A stretch of DNA of 7,571 bases, taken from assembly GCA_030637365.1 (NCBI GenBank), contig DAOWGR010000047.1, forward strand, positions 1 to 7,571. Reading direction: 5' to 3'. Below the pieces are notes generated by a model. That model saw nothing but the letters and a program-made list of their open reading frames with translations. It was not told the origin of the DNA and made no database searches. Positions 5,607 to 7,571 of this stretch are shown here, in pieces (the first letter of the stretch is position 1; the number at the start of each line of letters is the position of its first letter). Origin of the DNA: Elusimicrobiota bacterium. Lineage in GTDB: Bacteria > Elusimicrobiota > Elusimicrobia > Elusimicrobiales > UBA9959. The translations under genes were made by a program, and so were the position numbers.

Positions 5607-7571
5607 ATGAGCGCATTAATAGACATACAAGACATAAGCAAAATTTATGAAACAGGTTCATTTACCGTCCACGCTCTTAAAAATGTTTCGCTTAAGATAA
5701 AAGAGGGGGAATTCGTTTCTTTGGTCGGCCCTTCGGGATCGGGCAAATCAACCTTACTGCATGTGCTTGGTTTTTTGGACCGCCCAGACAGCGGCGATTA
5801 TCATTTCGCCGGCTCGTCCACCGCTAAATTAAGCGAAGGAAGATTGGCCGCCATAAGAAGCGGAATGATCGGTTTTATTTTTCAGTCATTTCATCTTTTA
5901 AAACGGACCACGGCAAAGGATAATGTTTTATTGCCCATGGTTTACAGCGGCTTGGGAACAAATTCGCAAAAAGCTCTTAAATGCCTTGATCTCGTGGGAT
6001 TGACTGACAGGGCCAAGCATAAATCCAATGAGCTTTCCGGCGGACAATGCCAAAGAGTTGCCATAGCAAGGGCTCTTATTAATGACCCATTGGTGATTTT
6101 AGCGGATGAACCTACCGGAAATTTGGATGCCGTAAGCCGTCAGGAAGTCATGAAAACTCTGCGAGAACTGAATGAAAAAGGAATGACGGTTATTATCGTG
6201 ACTCACGACGATGAAATCTGCGCGCAAACAAAAAGAATTATCAGAATGAAAGACGGTGAAATAATAGCCGACGAAAACAGGGAAGAACGCGATTCATCCA
6301 AAGCAGTCGCTCCCGTTGCACATGATACGCGATTGCCTAAAGCGCGTTTCGGCTTCACTCCGTCTGAAATAGCCGAACAGTTTAAAGTGGCCTTTAAATC
6401 CATTTGGAACCATAAAATGCGCAGCGCCTTGACCGTGCTTGGCATATTTATAGGCGTTGGCTCCATAATCTCGCTTATGACCATAAGCGAAGGCTTTATG
6501 AAAAATCTGTTGAGCGGAGCGGGCGAGGAAAGCGCTAAAAAAATTTGGGTTGGACCAAAACGCAGCTATCTAAAATCTTCAAAAAAACTCACTTATGCCG
6601 ATGTGGCGGCTATAAAAAGCTGTCCGCTGGCGGAAAAAGTGGTGCCGATTATACATGGAAACGCCAAAATTTCCGCGGGTAAAAAACATGTTGACGCGTC
6701 CGTGCAAAGCATGGAAGGCTGGACGCCTGAAGATCGGAAAAAAAACAAATATCTTCTGGATAACAGAAAAATCATAGGCCGTTTTTTTACAAAAGAAGAA
6801 GAGAACGCGATGGCAAAGGTGGTGGTCATAAATCAAGCTTTGTCTAAAAAATTGTTCGGAGATAAAAATCCCGTAAATACCGACATACGAGTGAAAAATA
6901 TAAAATTCAATGTTATCGGCTTGGTGGAAGATGCTCAAGCCGAACAATTGTTCGGCGGCAGGCCGACTCTTTATATGCCGCTTCAAACGGCGGCCAAAAG
7001 AGTATTCGGACGAAGCAAGCTTAGTTTTATAGAAGTTTCCGCCGCAAGCCCCGAATATACGATTGAGGCAAGAAAACAAATCATAATGGCGCTTAGAAAA
7101 ATTCATCCTTCCCGCGACGATGAAGATTATTTTGATGTCAAAACTTTTGAAGTGCAGGTGCGGCAATTTAAATCCTTGATGCAGCAGATTTCTCTAATGG
7201 TTTATGGAATAGCGGGGATATCTCTATTGGTTGGTGGCATAGGAATTATGAATATAATGCTTGTAAGCGTGACGGAGCGCACCCGCGAGATAGGCCTTAG
7301 AAAAGCTTTGGGGGCAAAAAAATCGGATATACTCGGACAATTTCTTATAGAAGCCGTGGTATTGTGTTTATTGGGGGGATTATTGGGTATAGGTTTTGGC
7401 GTGGGAACAGCGTGGATAGCGTATATATTTATTAAAGTTCAGCCAGCGCTTGGAATCGGAACCGTTTCTTTCGCTTTTGGTTTTTCAAGCATTATTGGAA
7501 TTAGTTTCGGGTTTTGGCCCGCGATGAGAGCGGCTAGCTTAGACCCGATTGAAGCGCTTAGATATGAATAA
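5607..7571 (+). CDS. macB: MacB-like ABC transporter (ATPase and permease fused)
   Basis: This 654-residue protein has the MacB plan and nearly the length of E. coli MacB. The N-terminal ATPase (about 1-225) has Walker A GPSGSGKST (41-49), Q-loop Q93 in FQSFHLL, signature LSGGQ (143-147), Walker B VILADE (163-168) with catalytic E168, the D-loop GNLD, and H200 in the switch VTHDD. A linker leads to the first membrane helix (about 271-293), a large periplasmic domain (about 295-525, MacB-PCD type) and three more helices (about 530-555, 578-608, 618-642). Between the second and third lies the FtsX-type segment SVTERTREIGLRKALGAKKSDIL. The ending SLDPIEALRYE is characteristic, and the TAA is the window's last three bases, so the gene is complete. 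MacB works as a mechanotransmitting dimer that drives export from the periplasm with MacA and TolC; known family substrates include macrolides, lipopeptides and peptide toxins. The substrate here is unknown. Confidence 0.93.
   Translation: MSALIDIQDISKIYETGSFTVHALKNVSLKIKEGEFVSLVGPSGSGKSTLLHVLGFLDRPDSGDYHFAGSSTAKLSEGRLAAIRSGMIGFIFQSFHLLKRTTAKDNVLLPMVYSGLGTNSQKALKCLDLVGLTDRAKHKSNELSGGQCQRVAIARALINDPLVILADEPTGNLDAVSRQEVMKTLRELNEKGMTVIIVTHDDEICAQTKRIIRMKDGEIIADENREERDSSKAVAPVAHDTRLPKARFGFTPSEIAEQFKVAFKSIWNHKMRSALTVLGIFIGVGSIISLMTISEGFMKNLLSGAGEESAKKIWVGPKRSYLKSSKKLTYADVAAIKSCPLAEKVVPIIHGNAKISAGKKHVDASVQSMEGWTPEDRKKNKYLLDNRKIIGRFFTKEEENAMAKVVVINQALSKKLFGDKNPVNTDIRVKNIKFNVIGLVEDAQAEQLFGGRPTLYMPLQTAAKRVFGRSKLSFIEVSAASPEYTIEARKQIIMALRKIHPSRDDEDYFDVKTFEVQVRQFKSLMQQISLMVYGIAGISLLVGGIGIMNIMLVSVTERTREIGLRKALGAKKSDILGQFLIEAVVLCLLGGLLGIGFGVGTAWIAYIFIKVQPALGIGTVSFAFGFSSIIGISFGFWPAMRAASLDPIEALRYE

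Noticed and set aside
6579..7166. Long minus-strand open frame opposite the MacB-like gene
   Set aside because: It is antisense to the well-supported periplasmic domain, has a biased composition, and shows no recognisable motif.

Overview
The window carries seven protein-coding genes, all on the + strand, in AT-rich DNA with no sign of mobile elements, CRISPR arrays or structural RNA genes. A TolC-type outer-membrane factor implies a Gram-negative (diderm) host. I cannot place the organism more closely from the sequence.

Layout: a RIO-family protein kinase gene (29-781) stands alone. It is followed by about 340 bases without a convincing gene (782-1123), which end in promoter elements. From 1124 to the last base runs a tight, co-directional cluster: an ECF sigma factor (1124-1687), a small multi-pass membrane protein that is probably its anti-sigma partner (1734-2213), a secreted/membrane protein with bactofilin-like repeats (2210-3334), a TolC-family outer-membrane efflux protein (3361-4644), a MacA-like periplasmic adaptor with an unusually short hairpin (4641-5597), and a full-length MacB-like ABC transporter (5607-7571). 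Two of the junctions are ATGA stop/start overlaps and the other gaps are small.

The most informative non-coding signal is a bipartite motif, TGAAACC-N15-TCGTAGTTA, present twice with identical spacing and unrelated spacer sequence. One copy lies just before the sigma gene and the other just before the membrane-protein gene. It matches the known style of ECF promoters (Bacillus SigW: TGAAAC, about 16 bases, CGTA). The simplest reading is that the sigma factor activates its own gene and, through the second copy, the downstream genes. The bases TGA of the second copy's -35 element are also the sigma gene's stop codon.

Together the genes look like a self-amplifying envelope-stress module. A membrane-held sigma factor would be released by a cell-envelope signal and would raise expression of a bactofilin-like envelope protein and a tripartite MacAB-TolC-like exporter. 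The export substrate and the inducing signal cannot be read from the sequence.
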